A DNA stretch of 64,000 nt from Acidimangrovimonas sediminis (lineage in GTDB: Bacteria > Pseudomonadota > Alphaproteobacteria > Rhodobacterales > Rhodobacteraceae), in the NCBI RefSeq assembly GCF_002871005.1, contig NZ_PHSN01000006.1, positions 300,745-364,744 of the forward strand, written 5' to 3'. Position 1 is the first letter of the stretch, and the number at the start of each line of letters is the position of its first letter. The notes under the pieces were generated by a model. It saw only the letters and a program-made list of their open reading frames with translations, had not been told where the DNA came from and made no database searches. Positions 18,415 through 27,090 of this stretch are shown here, one piece after another. Position numbers and translations under genes: made by a program.

Positions 18415-19386
18415 TTATTGCTGGTAGGCCTTGAGAAGCTCCGCGCCCTCGGCGCCGGCCTTCTGCTTCCACTGGGTCAGCATCTTGGCGCCGATCTCCT
18501 TGAGGCCCTTCTCAAGTTCGGGCGTCGGCTTCTCGACGTGGATGCCATGGGCGGCAAGCGCCTTGGTCTGTTCGACCGTTTCCTTCTTCGACATCTCCCA
18601 GCCGCGGGTCTGGGCCTTGGCGGCGGCCTCCAGCACGGCTTTCTGCTCGTCCTTCGGCAGGTGGTCGAAGGCGCGCTTGTTCGCGACCACGATGTTCTTC
18701 GGCAGCCAGGCCTGGATATCGGTGTAGTAACTCAGGAAGTCCCACGCCTTGGAGTTCACGCCGGTGGAGGGCGAGGTGATCATCGCCTCGACCCGGCCGG
18801 TCGAGAACGCCTGCGGGATGTCCGGCACCTCGACCTGCGTCGGCGCCATTCCGGCGGCCTTGGCAAAGCTTTCCAGCGTCGCGTTGTAGGACCGGAACTT
18901 GAGGCCCGCGAGATCCTTCACCGAATGGATCGGCTTCTTGGTGTAAAGGCCCTGCGGCGGCCACGGCACCGCGTAAAGCACCATCATCCCCTGCTTTTCC
19001 AGCAGCTTTTCGATCACGGGCTTCTGCGCCGTCCAAAGCTTTTCCGCCTGGTCATAGGAGGTGGCGAGGAACGGCAGGGAATCCGCGCCAAAGGCCGGGT
19101 TGTCGTTGTTCATGATCGACAGGAAGAACTCGCCGATCTGCACCTGCCCCGAGCGGACCGCGCGCGGGATCTCGGGGTGTTTGAACAGCGACCCGGCGGA
19201 GTGGATCTTGATCTCCAGCTTGCCGTCGGTCGCCTTAGCCACGTCCTTGGCGAAATCCATGTCGTTCTGGGTGTGGAAGGTCGCGTCGGGGTAGGGGGTC
19301 GGCATCTGCCAGGTCTCGGCCTGCGCCCCCGCGGCGGTGGTCAGCGCGACGGCAAGCGCGCCGCCGAAGTTTGTCCAAAAGCCCAT
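18415..19386 (-). CDS. dctP: TRAP transporter periplasmic solute-binding protein (DctP type)
   Basis: This 323-residue protein has a signal peptide with a cleavage-like AGAQA-E near residue 23. The DctP fold shows TFHTQNDMDFAKDVAKATDGKLEI, a GLKFRSYN block holding the conserved carboxylate-binding Arg, and MITSPSTGVNS. It is the first gene of the dctPQM operon and is divergent from a 5-oxoprolinase gene. Some Bordetella DctP proteins bind pyroglutamate, the 5-oxoprolinase substrate, so that ligand is a reasonable guess, but the sequence alone does not prove it. Confidence 0.93.
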   Translation of the reverse strand: MGFWTNFGGALAVALTTAAGAQAETWQMPTPYPDATFHTQNDMDFAKDVAKATDGKLEIKIHSAGSLFKHPEIPRAVRSGQVQIGEFFLSIMNNDNPAFGADSLPFLATSYDQAEKLWTAQKPVIEKLLEKQGMMVLYAVPWPPQGLYTKKPIHSVKDLAGLKFRSYNATLESFAKAAGMAPTQVEVPDIPQAFSTGRVEAMITSPSTGVNSKAWDFLSYYTDIQAWLPKNIVVANKRAFDHLPKDEQKAVLEAAAKAQTRGWEMSKKETVEQTKALAAHGIHVEKPTPELEKGLKEIGAKMLTQWKQKAGAEGAELLKAYQQ

Positions 19387-19434
19387 GATTATTCTCCCTG
19401 TTGGTTCGAGCTATGACGATACGATGTCGTTACA

Positions 19435-19449
19435 TTGACAATTTGTCAA
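19435..19449. promoter_or_regulatory. Perfect 15-bp palindrome, candidate operator between dctP and 5-oxoprolinase gene
   Basis: TTGACAATTTGTCAA has two 7-base arms and a central T. It is AT-rich in a GC-rich region and lies 49 bases upstream of dctP and 103 bases upstream of the 5-oxoprolinase start. The form suits a dimeric repressor such as the nearby MarR-like protein or a GntR-type regulator. TTGACA may also double as a -35 box. Confidence 0.6.
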
Positions 19450-19551
19450 CGTTTTACTAGCGTCCCGAGTCACGATGCGGCGAGGCCCTCTCCGGCTTGG
19501 AAGCGGTGGGCGGAACCTGCGGAAATTCGGTAACTTCATGGGACGGGAACG

Positions 19552-22500
19552 ATGGCAGAGGACGCGGGCAAGGGCAAATGGCAGTTCTGGCTGGATCGGG
19601 GCGGAACCTTCACCGACATCGTCGCGCGCCGGCCCGACGGGGCGCTGATGACGCACAAGCTCCTGTCCGAGAACCCCGAGCGCTACCGCGATGCCGCGGT
19701 GCAGGGGATCCGTGAGATCCTGGGCCTCGGCGCTGCGGACCCGATCCCGGAGGGCGCCATCGAAGCGGTGAAGATGGGCACCACTGTCGCCACCAACGCG
19801 CTCCTGGAGCGCAAGGGGGAGCGGGTACTTTTCGTCACCAACACGGGACTTGGTGACTTGCTGCGGATCGGCACGCAAAGCCGCCCGCGCCTCTTCGACC
19901 TCGATATCCGCCTGCCCGAGACATTGGCCGAGGAGGTGATCGAGGTTGGCGCCCGCCTCGCCCACGACGGGGCGGAGGTGACGCCGCTCGACGAGGACGC
20001 GGTGGCCCGGGCGCTGGCCGGGGCCCATGCCCGGGGCTTTCGCGCCGTGGCCGTGGCGCTGATCCACGGCTACCGCTTCCCGCAGCAGGAGGAACGCATC
20101 GGCGCGCTTGCCCGAGCGGCGGGGTTCACGCAGGTCTCCCTCAGCCATGAGGCCAGCCCGTTGATCAAGCTGGTGGCGCGTGGCGACACGACGGTGGTCG
20201 ATGCCTACCTCTCGCCGATCCTGCGCCGCTACGTGGCGCAGGTGTCGGAGGCCCTGGGGGCCGACGAGGGGGCAGGGCGCCTGATGTTCATGCAGTCGAA
20301 CGGCGGACTTACCGATGCGTCCCTGTTCCAGGGGAAAGACGCGATCCTGTCGGGGCCGGCGGGGGGTGTCGTGGGCATGGCCCGCACTGCCGAGGAGGCG
20401 GGCTTCGACCATGTGATCGGCTTCGACATGGGCGGCACCTCAACTGACGTCTGCCACTACGCCGGTAGCTACGAGCGCAGTTTTGAGACCGAGACTGCGG
20501 GGGTGCGCCTGCGCGCGCCGATGATGAACATTCACACCGTGGCGGCGGGCGGCGGGTCCGTCCTGTCGTTCCGCGATGGCCGCCTGCAGGTCGGCCCTGA
20601 AAGCGCGGGCGCCAACCCCGGGCCGGCCAGCTATCGCCGCGGCGGCCCCCTGACCGTCACCGACTGCAACGTCGTGCTGGGCAAGATCCAGCCCGACCAC
20701 TTTCCGGCCGTTTTCGGCAGGAACGGTGACGAAAAGCTAGATATCGCCGCCCCCCGGAAGCTGTTCGAGGAGATGGCCGCGCGTATCGCCGACGAGACCG
20801 GCGATGCGCCCATGTCGGCCGAGGCGCTGGCCGAAGGCTTCTTGCGCATCGCGGTCGAGAACATGGCGAACGCGATCAAGAAGATCTCGGTCCAGCGCGG
20901 CCATGACGTCACCGGCTATGCGATGAACTGCTTCGGCGGCGCGGGCGGTCAGCATGCCTGCCAGGTGGCCGACGTGCTGGGCATGACCACGATCTTTGTC
21001 CACCCGTTCGCGGGGGTGCTCTCGGCCTTCGGCATGGGCCTCGCCGATGTGCGGGCGATCCGGGAACACCAGTTCTCGCGCCCGATCGGCGCGCCAGAGG
21101 CTGCCGGCGTGCTGGACCGTCTCGCCCGAGACGCCCGCGATGAGGTCGCGGGGCAGGGCATCGCCGACGGCGCGATCCGCATCCTGAGCACCGCGCATTT
21201 GCGGACCTCGGGCGGGCACCAGACCCTGCCGGTGCCCTTCGGTCCGGCAGACGAGATGGCCGAAGCTTTCGCCGCCGCCCATCTGCAACGTTTCGGCTTC
21301 GCGCCCGAGGCCGGCGACCTTGTCCTCGACCTGCTGACGGCCGAGGCGGTGGGGGCCACGGGCGAGGCGGTGACCCTGCCCGACGCCCTGCCGTCGGGCA
21401 CGCCCGCAGCGACCGCGCGGATGCACACCGGCGGCGACTGGCGCGATGTGCCCCTGGTCGACCGCGCCAGCCTTGCCGCCGGCGACACCCTCGCCGGTCC
21501 CGCCATCCTGACAGAGCCGACCGGCACCAACGTGATCGAGGACGGCTGGCAAGCGAAGGCCGGGCCGGGCGGCAACCTGATCCTCACCCGCACCGTGCCT
21601 CTGGCCCGGAAGGAGGCGCTTGGCACCCGTGCCGATCCGGTGATGCTCGAGGTCTTCAACAACCTCTTCATGTCGATCGCGGAACAGATGGGCGCCACGC
21701 TCGCCAATACCGCCTATTCGGTCAACATCAAGGAGCGGCTCGATTTTTCCTGCGCCATCTTCGATGCCGCGGGCGACCTCGTGGCCAATGCCCCGCACGT
21801 GCCGGTGCACCTGGGGTCCATGTCGGAAAGCGTGCGCGCCATCCTGCGCCGCAATGCCGGCAGGATTCGCCCCGGCGACGTCTTCATGATGAACAACCCC
21901 TTCGACGGCGGCACCCACCTGCCCGACGTGACCGTCGTCACGCCGGTCTTCGACGCTGAGGGCGAGCGCATCCTCTTCACTGTCGCCTCGCGCGGCCACC
22001 ATGCCGACATCGGCGGAAAGACCCCCGGCTCCGCCCCGCCCGACAGCAGCCACATCGAGGAGGAGGGCGTGCTGATCGACGACTTCCGGCTGGTCGAGGC
22101 GGGCCGGCTGCGCGAGGCCGACACCCGGGCGCTGCTGTCCTCGGGCCGCTATCCCTGCCGCAACGTCGATCAGAACATGGCCGACCTCGCCGCCCAGATC
22201 GCGGCGAACGCCACGGGGGCGGCAGAGCTGCGCCGCATCACGGCGCAGTTCGGGGTCGACGTGGTGCAGGCCTACATGCGCCATGTGCAGGACAATGCCG
22301 AGGAAAGCGTGCGCCGGGTGATCGATGTGCTGAAAGACGGCGCCTTCACCTATCCGCTCGACAGCGGGACGGCGCTGAAGGTGGCGGTGCGCGTCGATCG
22401 CGCGGCGCGCCGGGCGGTGGTGGATTTCACCGGGTCGGCCCCGCAGGATGCGCTGAACTACAACGCGCCGCTGGCGATCTGCCGGGCGGTCGTCCTTTAT

Positions 22501-23163
22501 GTCTTCCGCACGCTGGTGGGGGCCGAGATCCCGATGAACGAGGGGTGTCTGAAGCCGATCGAGATCGTGGTGCCAGAGGGCTCGATGCTGAACCCGCGCT
22601 GGCCGGCGGCGGTGATCTCGGGCAATACCGAGGTGAGCCAGGCGATCGCCGACACGCTTTACGGCGCGCTTGGCACGGTGGCGGGCAGCCAGGGGACGAT
22701 GAACAACTTCGTCTATGGCAACGACATCCACCAGAACTACGAGACAATCTGCGGCGGCACCGGCGCGGGTCCGGGCTTCGATGGGGCGAGTGCCGTGCAC
22801 AGTCACATGACGAACACCCGGATGACCGACCCGGAGGTACTTGAGACGCGCTTTCCCGTGCGGGTGGAGGAGTTCCGGATCCGTCGCGGATCGGGTGGCG
22901 AAGGGGCGCATCGCGGCGGCGACGGGATCGTGCGGCGGCTGCGCTTCCTCGAGGCGATGACGGCGACGGTGCTGTCGTCGCACCGCGTCACCCGGGCCTT
23001 CGGCGTGGCGGGCGGTTCACCGGGCGCTCCGGGGCGCAACGCGGTGGAGCGTGCGGATGGCCGGGTGGAGCCGCTTTCAGGCAATGACGCCGCCGAAATG
23101 GCGGCGGGCGATGTCTTCGTGATGGAGACGCCGGGCGGCGGCGGCTACGGCAGCGCCGCCTGA
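19552..23163 (+). CDS. oplAH: 5-oxoprolinase (ATP-hydrolysing), HyuA-HyuB fusion
   Basis: This 1203-residue protein joins both hydantoinase/oxoprolinase domains. The HyuA-like half (about 1-680) has DRGGTFTDIV near the start, GFDMGGTSTDVCHY and VHPFAGVLSAFGMGLADV. The HyuB-like half (about 700-1190) has LEVFNNLFMSIAEQMG, GDVFMMNNPFDGGTHLPDV and a C-terminal PGGGGYG. Eukaryotic and many bacterial 5-oxoprolinases have this fused layout and length; N-methylhydantoinase is the alternative. It hydrolyses 5-oxoproline (pyroglutamate) to glutamate with ATP. The start has GGGAACG upstream. It is divergent from the TRAP operon, suggesting uptake of its substrate. Confidence 0.9.
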   Translation: MAEDAGKGKWQFWLDRGGTFTDIVARRPDGALMTHKLLSENPERYRDAAVQGIREILGLGAADPIPEGAIEAVKMGTTVATNALLERKGERVLFVTNTGLGDLLRIGTQSRPRLFDLDIRLPETLAEEVIEVGARLAHDGAEVTPLDEDAVARALAGAHARGFRAVAVALIHGYRFPQQEERIGALARAAGFTQVSLSHEASPLIKLVARGDTTVVDAYLSPILRRYVAQVSEALGADEGAGRLMFMQSNGGLTDASLFQGKDAILSGPAGGVVGMARTAEEAGFDHVIGFDMGGTSTDVCHYAGSYERSFETETAGVRLRAPMMNIHTVAAGGGSVLSFRDGRLQVGPESAGANPGPASYRRGGPLTVTDCNVVLGKIQPDHFPAVFGRNGDEKLDIAAPRKLFEEMAARIADETGDAPMSAEALAEGFLRIAVENMANAIKKISVQRGHDVTGYAMNCFGGAGGQHACQVADVLGMTTIFVHPFAGVLSAFGMGLADVRAIREHQFSRPIGAPEAAGVLDRLARDARDEVAGQGIADGAIRILSTAHLRTSGGHQTLPVPFGPADEMAEAFAAAHLQRFGFAPEAGDLVLDLLTAEAVGATGEAVTLPDALPSGTPAATARMHTGGDWRDVPLVDRASLAAGDTLAGPAILTEPTGTNVIEDGWQAKAGPGGNLILTRTVPLARKEALGTRADPVMLEVFNNLFMSIAEQMGATLANTAYSVNIKERLDFSCAIFDAAGDLVANAPHVPVHLGSMSESVRAILRRNAGRIRPGDVFMMNNPFDGGTHLPDVTVVTPVFDAEGERILFTVASRGHHADIGGKTPGSAPPDSSHIEEEGVLIDDFRLVEAGRLREADTRALLSSGRYPCRNVDQNMADLAAQIAANATGAAELRRITAQFGVDVVQAYMRHVQDNAEESVRRVIDVLKDGAFTYPLDSGTALKVAVRVDRAARRAVVDFTGSAPQDALNYNAPLAICRAVVLYVFRTLVGAEIPMNEGCLKPIEIVVPEGSMLNPRWPAAVISGNTEVSQAIADTLYGALGTVAGSQGTMNNFVYGNDIHQNYETICGGTGAGPGFDGASAVHSHMTNTRMTDPEVLETRFPVRVEEFRIRRGSGGEGAHRGGDGIVRRLRFLEAMTATVLSSHRVTRAFGVAGGSPGAPGRNAVERADGRVEPLSGNDAAEMAAGDVFVMETPGGGGYGSAA

Positions 23164-23179
23164 CGTATCGCGAACGGGG

Positions 23180-23203
23180 CGGCGGTCCGGAACCGGGCCG
23201 CCG
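23180..23203. terminator. Hairpin between convergent oplAH and DUF1127 gene
   Basis: CGGCGGTCCGG and CCGGGCCGCCG form an 11-bp stem with one G-T pair and a 2-base centre, so the loop must open a few pairs. It lies between two convergent stops 46 bases apart and could serve both. Confidence 0.55.
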
Positions 23204-23209
23204 TCCGGA

Positions 23210-23455
23210 TCAGAAGCCGATCAGGTCGCGGAACACGTGGCGCGGAATGTCCTCGCGCTTCAGGCCCATCTGCGCCAGTTCCTCGTCGGACTTGGCGTTC
23301 AGGCGCTCGATCTGGTCGCGGCGCGAACGCGCCGTCATGTACGCGTCGAGCCCGCGGACGAAGCCGCCGAAGACGCTTTTCGCAACTGCGGCAATCTGGG
23401 CGCCGATCGGCGCGAGAGCGTTGCCGGAAACGGGGGTGTCGAAAGTCTTGGCCAT
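23210..23455 (-). CDS. DUF1127 family small protein
   Basis: This 81-residue basic protein ends with a DUF1127 motif: IERLNAKSDEELAQMGLKREDIPRHV (in part), with the usual RDLIGF close. The N-terminal 40 residues are Ala/Gly-rich. Small DUF1127 proteins in alphaproteobacteria have been tied to RNA binding and to phosphate and carbon homeostasis, but this member's role is unknown. Its upstream region has a CTGC-N3-GCAG dyad at 23516-23526. The gene is monocistronic and convergent with oplAH. Confidence 0.87.
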   Translation of the reverse strand: MAKTFDTPVSGNALAPIGAQIAAVAKSVFGGFVRGLDAYMTARSRRDQIERLNAKSDEELAQMGLKREDIPRHVFRDLIGF

Positions 23456-23515
23456 AGCAAACCTCTGGAATTTGGCGTTTTACATCGCCTCCCTTGGCCC
23501 CATAGATGGCATTGC

Positions 23516-23526
23516 TGCGTTGCAGC
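23516..23526. promoter_or_regulatory. CTGC-N3-GCAG dyad upstream of DUF1127 gene, candidate PhaR site
   Basis: CTGCGTTGCAG lies 61-71 bases upstream of the DUF1127 start. The pattern CTGC-N3/4-GCAG has been reported for PhaR, the polyhydroxybutyrate-responsive repressor, in Rhodobacter. On the minus strand a TTGTCG lies at the right distance to be a -35 overlapping it. Confidence 0.4.
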
Positions 23527-23709
23527 GACAACTCCCCGTGAATGAAAAGCCCTCATGTCCCCGGCGCATGGCTTGCGGGCGGGTTTCAGGGGGGCTGTGC
23601 ATCGGGGCTGTTCGCGGCGGGGTTCGCTGGTAAGACTTGGTACTGACAGGCTTTGGCCCCCGTGACGCGGGCGCAATGGGGCGACCGGGCCGGAGGGGAG
23701 GGGGACGCG

Positions 23710-24603
23710 ATGGCACTGGAACTGCGGCACTGGCGGGCCTTCGCCACGGCGGCCGGAACCCTGCATTTCGGGCTGGCGGCAGAGCAGCTGGGGATCAGCC
23801 AGTCGGCGCTCAGCCAGCTGATCAAGACGGTCGAGAGCCATCTCGGCGCCGCGCTGTTCGACCGCGCGCGCCAGCGGGTGGAGCTGACCGAGGCCGGACG
23901 CAGGCTGCTGCCCGAGGCGCGCGCGGTGCTGGATCAGGCGAGCCGGGCGGAGCAGACCGGCCTTGTGGCGGGCCGCGCCCTCAATCGTGCCTTGCAGGTG
24001 GGATATGTCGGATCGGCCGCGATCCATCCGCGGTTCACCGCGCTGATGGCGGCGATCTCCGCCTGCCGGCCGGCGATCTCTCTCCGGCTGGATCAGTGTT
24101 CGGTCACCGACCAGACGCATCTGCTGATCGAGCGTCAGATGGACATCGGGTTGCTCAGGGCGCCCGACCCGTCGGTGCCGCCGGAGATCGCTTTTCTCAC
24201 GCTGGCGCGCGATCACATGGTCGCGGCGCTGCCCGCGGCGCATGAGCTGGCAGCGGGGGAGGCGCCGCTCGACCTTGCGGCGCTGGCCGACAGCCCGTTC
24301 ATCGAGTTCCGGCGCCAGCAGAGTGGCGGGCTGAACCTGCTGGTGCGCGATGCCTGCGCGGCGGCGGGTTTCACCCCGAGGCAGGGCCAGACGGTGCCGC
24401 AGATCGCGACGATGCTGTGCCTCGTGGGGGCCGGTCTGGGTGTGGCGCTGGTGCCGGCCTCGGCGCAACGGCTGGGGGTGGCCGGCGTCGCCTTCCGGTC
24501 GCTCGTGCAGCCGGTGCATGCCGACCTGCGCATGATGTATCGCCGCAGCGACACGGCCCCCGCGCTTCGCGATGCCCTGCGGCTGGCGCGCGCCGAGTCA
24601 TAA
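23710..24603 (+). CDS. LysR-family transcriptional regulator
   Basis: This is a 297-residue regulator. An N-terminal winged HTH (residues 1-60: LRHWRAFATAAGTLHFGLAA, then SQSALSQLIKTVESHLGAALF) precedes a type-2 periplasmic-binding effector domain (about 90-290). The chosen ATG 23710 follows GGAGGGGAGGGGG; the upstream ATG 23653 is not conserved. It stands directly upstream, on the same strand, of a polar amino-acid ABC importer and a lyase, with a T-N11-A dyad over its own stop codon. The likely targets are that downstream operon. The inducer is unknown, probably the imported compound or a product. Confidence 0.92.
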   Translation: MALELRHWRAFATAAGTLHFGLAAEQLGISQSALSQLIKTVESHLGAALFDRARQRVELTEAGRRLLPEARAVLDQASRAEQTGLVAGRALNRALQVGYVGSAAIHPRFTALMAAISACRPAISLRLDQCSVTDQTHLLIERQMDIGLLRAPDPSVPPEIAFLTLARDHMVAALPAAHELAAGEAPLDLAALADSPFIEFRRQQSGGLNLLVRDACAAAGFTPRQGQTVPQIATMLCLVGAGLGVALVPASAQRLGVAGVAFRSLVQPVHADLRMMYRRSDTAPALRDALRLARAES

Positions 24604-24614
24604 GGTCAGCTTAT
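24600..24614 (+). promoter_or_regulatory. LysR-type T-N11-A dyad upstream of the ABC operon
   Basis: ATAAGGTCAGCTTAT has 5-base inverted arms (ATAAG / CTTAT) spaced by 5, with T24601 and A24613 in exact T-N11-A geometry. It overlaps the TAA stop of the LysR gene and lies 123-137 bases before the binding-protein start. Form and position fit a LysR recognition site. Confidence 0.55.
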
Positions 24615-24736
24615 CAAACTCATGCCGATCCGGAATTGGCATTGCCGGGCCGCTGGCCGATCCTGCGCCCCGGCAGGGAGGAGCGCGCCGTCGGGAGGAC
24701 AGCGCGCGCCCTGACGACCGAACGGGAGGAATTCGA

Positions 24737-25573
24737 ATGCGACATGACTGGACCCGCCGGGCCATTGCGACCTCGGCGCTTGCCGTGCTGGCCACCCTCG
24801 GGCTTGGCACGGGCGCACGGGCCGACGCGCCCGCGCTCAAGACCGTGCGGCCGGGGCAGCTGACCATCGCCTACCGCACCGACGACAAGCCGGTGTCGTT
24901 CATCAAGGATGGCAAGCCCACCGGTTTCCTGGTCGAACTGAACGACGCGGTGGCCAAGAAGCTTGGGCTGAAGGTCGTCTATGTCGCGACGGATTTCGCC
25001 AGCATGGTGCCGGGCGTGCGCAACGGGCGCTACGACACCGCCGCTTTCGACATGCTGGAATCCGAGAAGCGTGCGAAGATCGTCGATTTCACGGTGCCGG
25101 TCGGCTACAATCAGGCGCGGCTGGTAACGCTGAAGACGGCCCGGATCGAGAAGGTCGACGGCGCCGACGGCAAGACCGTGGCGATCACCCGCGGCAGCGC
25201 GCTGATCCCCAAGCTGGAAAAGATCGCGCCGAAGGTGTCGGTCAGGGAGTTTCCCAACATCGCGGCCAGCCTCAACGCACTGCTCGCCCATCAGGTCGAC
25301 GGGCTGTTCACGGGCCTGTCGACGGCGAACCGCCTGGTGACGCAGCACGATCAGCTTGCCGCTTCGCAGGTGGTCACGACGGGCAAGGCGGGCTTTCCCG
25401 TCGCCAAGGACAACGGCGCGCTCAAGAAGGCCTATGACAAGGCGCTGACCGGGCTGATGACCGACGGCACCTTCACCAGCCTGTGGGAAAAGTGGCATCC
25501 GGCGACGGTGCGGATCCCCGACGATCTCTATGCCAACTACCCGGGCATGCCGCACCAGAAACCGGCGCAATAG
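24737..25573 (+). CDS. ABC transporter periplasmic amino-acid-binding protein
   Basis: This 278-residue protein is a family-3 extracellular solute binder. A signal peptide (about 1-29, cleavage after GARA) precedes QLTIAYRTDDKPVSFIKDGK, GFLVELNDAVAKKLG and VPGVRNGRYDTAAFDMLESE, which are usual polar amino-acid binder blocks. The start follows GGGAGGA, 6 bases upstream. It is the first gene of a four-gene unit (binder, permease, ATPase, lyase). The ligand is probably an amino acid or N-substituted amino acid; Glu/Gln/His-type binders are the nearest kind. Confidence 0.9.
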   Translation: MRHDWTRRAIATSALAVLATLGLGTGARADAPALKTVRPGQLTIAYRTDDKPVSFIKDGKPTGFLVELNDAVAKKLGLKVVYVATDFASMVPGVRNGRYDTAAFDMLESEKRAKIVDFTVPVGYNQARLVTLKTARIEKVDGADGKTVAITRGSALIPKLEKIAPKVSVREFPNIAASLNALLAHQVDGLFTGLSTANRLVTQHDQLAASQVVTTGKAGFPVAKDNGALKKAYDKALTGLMTDGTFTSLWEKWHPATVRIPDDLYANYPGMPHQKPAQ

Positions 25574-25583
25574 GGCGGGCGGT

Positions 25584-26312
25584 ATGTTCGACGGTCTGAT
25601 CAAGATCCAGCAGACGTTCTTCGATCCGCACGAGATCGCGGAGGTGCTGCCGCAGCTCATCCTGACGGGGCTGCCCAACACGATCCTGCTGGCGATCCTC
25701 GCCAGCCTGATCGGGCTGGCCTGCGCGCTGGTGGTGGCGGTGGGCCTGTCGGCCCGTGCCCGCTGGCTGCGGGGGGTCTGCCGGGCCTATGTCGACATCC
25801 TGCGCGGCCTGCCTCACATCCTGACGATCTACATCATCGGGCAGGGGCTGCCGCTGGCCGGCCTCGCCCTCTTCGGCAACAACACCTACGCCTACGCCGC
25901 TTTCGCCATCGGTCTGATCGAGAGCGCCTACATGGCCGAGATTCTCCGCGCCGGCCTGCAAAGCGTCGAGAAAGGCCAGATCGAGGCCGCGCGGTCGCTG
26001 GGCATGTCGCCGGCGAAATGCTTTGTCTACATCATCCTGCCGCAGGGCATCCGGCGCGTGCTGCCGCCGCTGACCGGTCAGTTCATCCTTGTCATCAAGG
26101 GCACTGCGCTGGTGTTCCTTCTGGGCCTGACCACCAGCCAGCGCGAGATCTTCTCGATCGCGCAGGACGCGGCGATCAACAACGCGAACCTCTCGCCCCT
26201 GACGGCCGCCGGCATCTTCTACCTGCTGCTCACGGTTCCCATGACCTATGCGGTCAACGCCTGGGAGCGGCGCATGGGCGTGCAATCGAAAAGGGTCGGC
26301 GGAGATGACTGA
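25584..26312 (+). CDS. ABC transporter permease, polar amino-acid type
   Basis: This 242-residue inner-membrane protein has about five hydrophobic segments. The EAA loop is visible as EAARSLGMSPAKCFVYIILPQ, where the ATPase docks. I chose ATG 25584 (MFDGLIKIQQTF), 10 bases after the binder stop; an upstream in-frame ATG at 25530 lies inside the binder gene. Only one permease gene is present, so it probably forms a homodimer, or a second permease lies elsewhere. It overlaps the ATPase gene by 8 bases. Confidence 0.9.
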   Translation: MFDGLIKIQQTFFDPHEIAEVLPQLILTGLPNTILLAILASLIGLACALVVAVGLSARARWLRGVCRAYVDILRGLPHILTIYIIGQGLPLAGLALFGNNTYAYAAFAIGLIESAYMAEILRAGLQSVEKGQIEAARSLGMSPAKCFVYIILPQGIRRVLPPLTGQFILVIKGTALVFLLGLTTSQREIFSIAQDAAINNANLSPLTAAGIFYLLLTVPMTYAVNAWERRMGVQSKRVGGDD

Positions 26313-27087
26313 CATGACCGCACAAACCCCCGCCACACAAACCCCCGCCGCGCAAGGCGGTCAGCGCATCCTCTATGACGGGGTCAACCTGTCGTTCGGG
26401 GCCCACCACGTGCTGCACGACATCACGCTGGAGATCCCGGGCGGGCAGACCACCTGCATCATCGGGCCCTCGGGCTCGGGCAAGTCGACGCTTCTGCGCT
26501 GCACAAACCTGATGGAACGGCCCCAGACCGGGCGGATCCTGATCGGCGGGGACGAGATCACCGCGAAGGGCACCGACATCGACCGCCTTCGTCGCCGGGT
26601 CGGAATGGTGTTCCAGCATTTCCACCTGTTCAGCCATCTCGACGTGATGGAGAACGTCACCCTTGCCCTGCGCAAGGTGCTGGGGCTCGGCCGCGAAGAG
26701 GCCGAGGCGCGGGCCATGGCGCAGCTCGAGGCCGTGGGCCTCGGCGGGTTCGAGCGGCGCCGCCCTGCGGACCTGTCGGGTGGCCAGCAGCAGCGCGTGG
26801 CGATCGCCCGCAGCCTTGCGATGGAGCCGCAGGTGATGCTTTTCGACGAGGCGACATCCGCCCTTGACCCCGAACTGGTGAAGGGTGTGCTGGAGCTGAT
26901 GACCGGCCTTGCGAAGACCGGCATGACCATGGTCGTGGTGACGCACGAGATGCGCTTTGCCCGGTCCGTCGCGGGGCAGGTCGTGTTCATGGACAAGGGC
27001 CGGATCGTCGAGCAGGCGGAGCCCGACCGGATGTTCGATCGTCCCGAAAGCCCGCGCCTGCAACATTTCCTCGATCAGGTGCTGTGA
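26305..27087 (+). CDS. ABC transporter ATP-binding protein, polar amino-acid type
   Basis: This 260-residue ATPase has Walker A (IIGPSGSGKSTLLRC), the Q-loop (MVFQHFHLFSHLDVMENV), signature (LSGGQQQRVAIARSLA), Walker B (VMLFDEATSALDPEL) and H-loop (MVVVTHEMRFA). This matches the GlnQ/HisP group. ATG 26305 overlaps the permease stop by 8 bases; MTDM at 26314 is an alternative. A short tandem repeat encodes QTPATQTPAAQ in the first 20 residues. It powers import of the ligand captured by the upstream binder. Confidence 0.95.
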   Translation: MTDMTAQTPATQTPAAQGGQRILYDGVNLSFGAHHVLHDITLEIPGGQTTCIIGPSGSGKSTLLRCTNLMERPQTGRILIGGDEITAKGTDIDRLRRRVGMVFQHFHLFSHLDVMENVTLALRKVLGLGREEAEARAMAQLEAVGLGGFERRRPADLSGGQQQRVAIARSLAMEPQVMLFDEATSALDPELVKGVLELMTGLAKTGMTMVVVTHEMRFARSVAGQVVFMDKGRIVEQAEPDRMFDRPESPRLQHFLDQVL

Positions 27088-27090
27088 GCG

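Noticed and set aside
20737..22983. 748-codon open frame on the minus strand opposite the 5-oxoprolinase gene
   Set aside because: Composition is that of a shadow frame; the plus-strand gene carries clear hydantoinase motifs throughout.
16499..23163. Genomic island or prophage boundary around the TRAP/5-oxoprolinase region
   Set aside because: No integrase, tRNA target, attachment repeat or composition break is visible.
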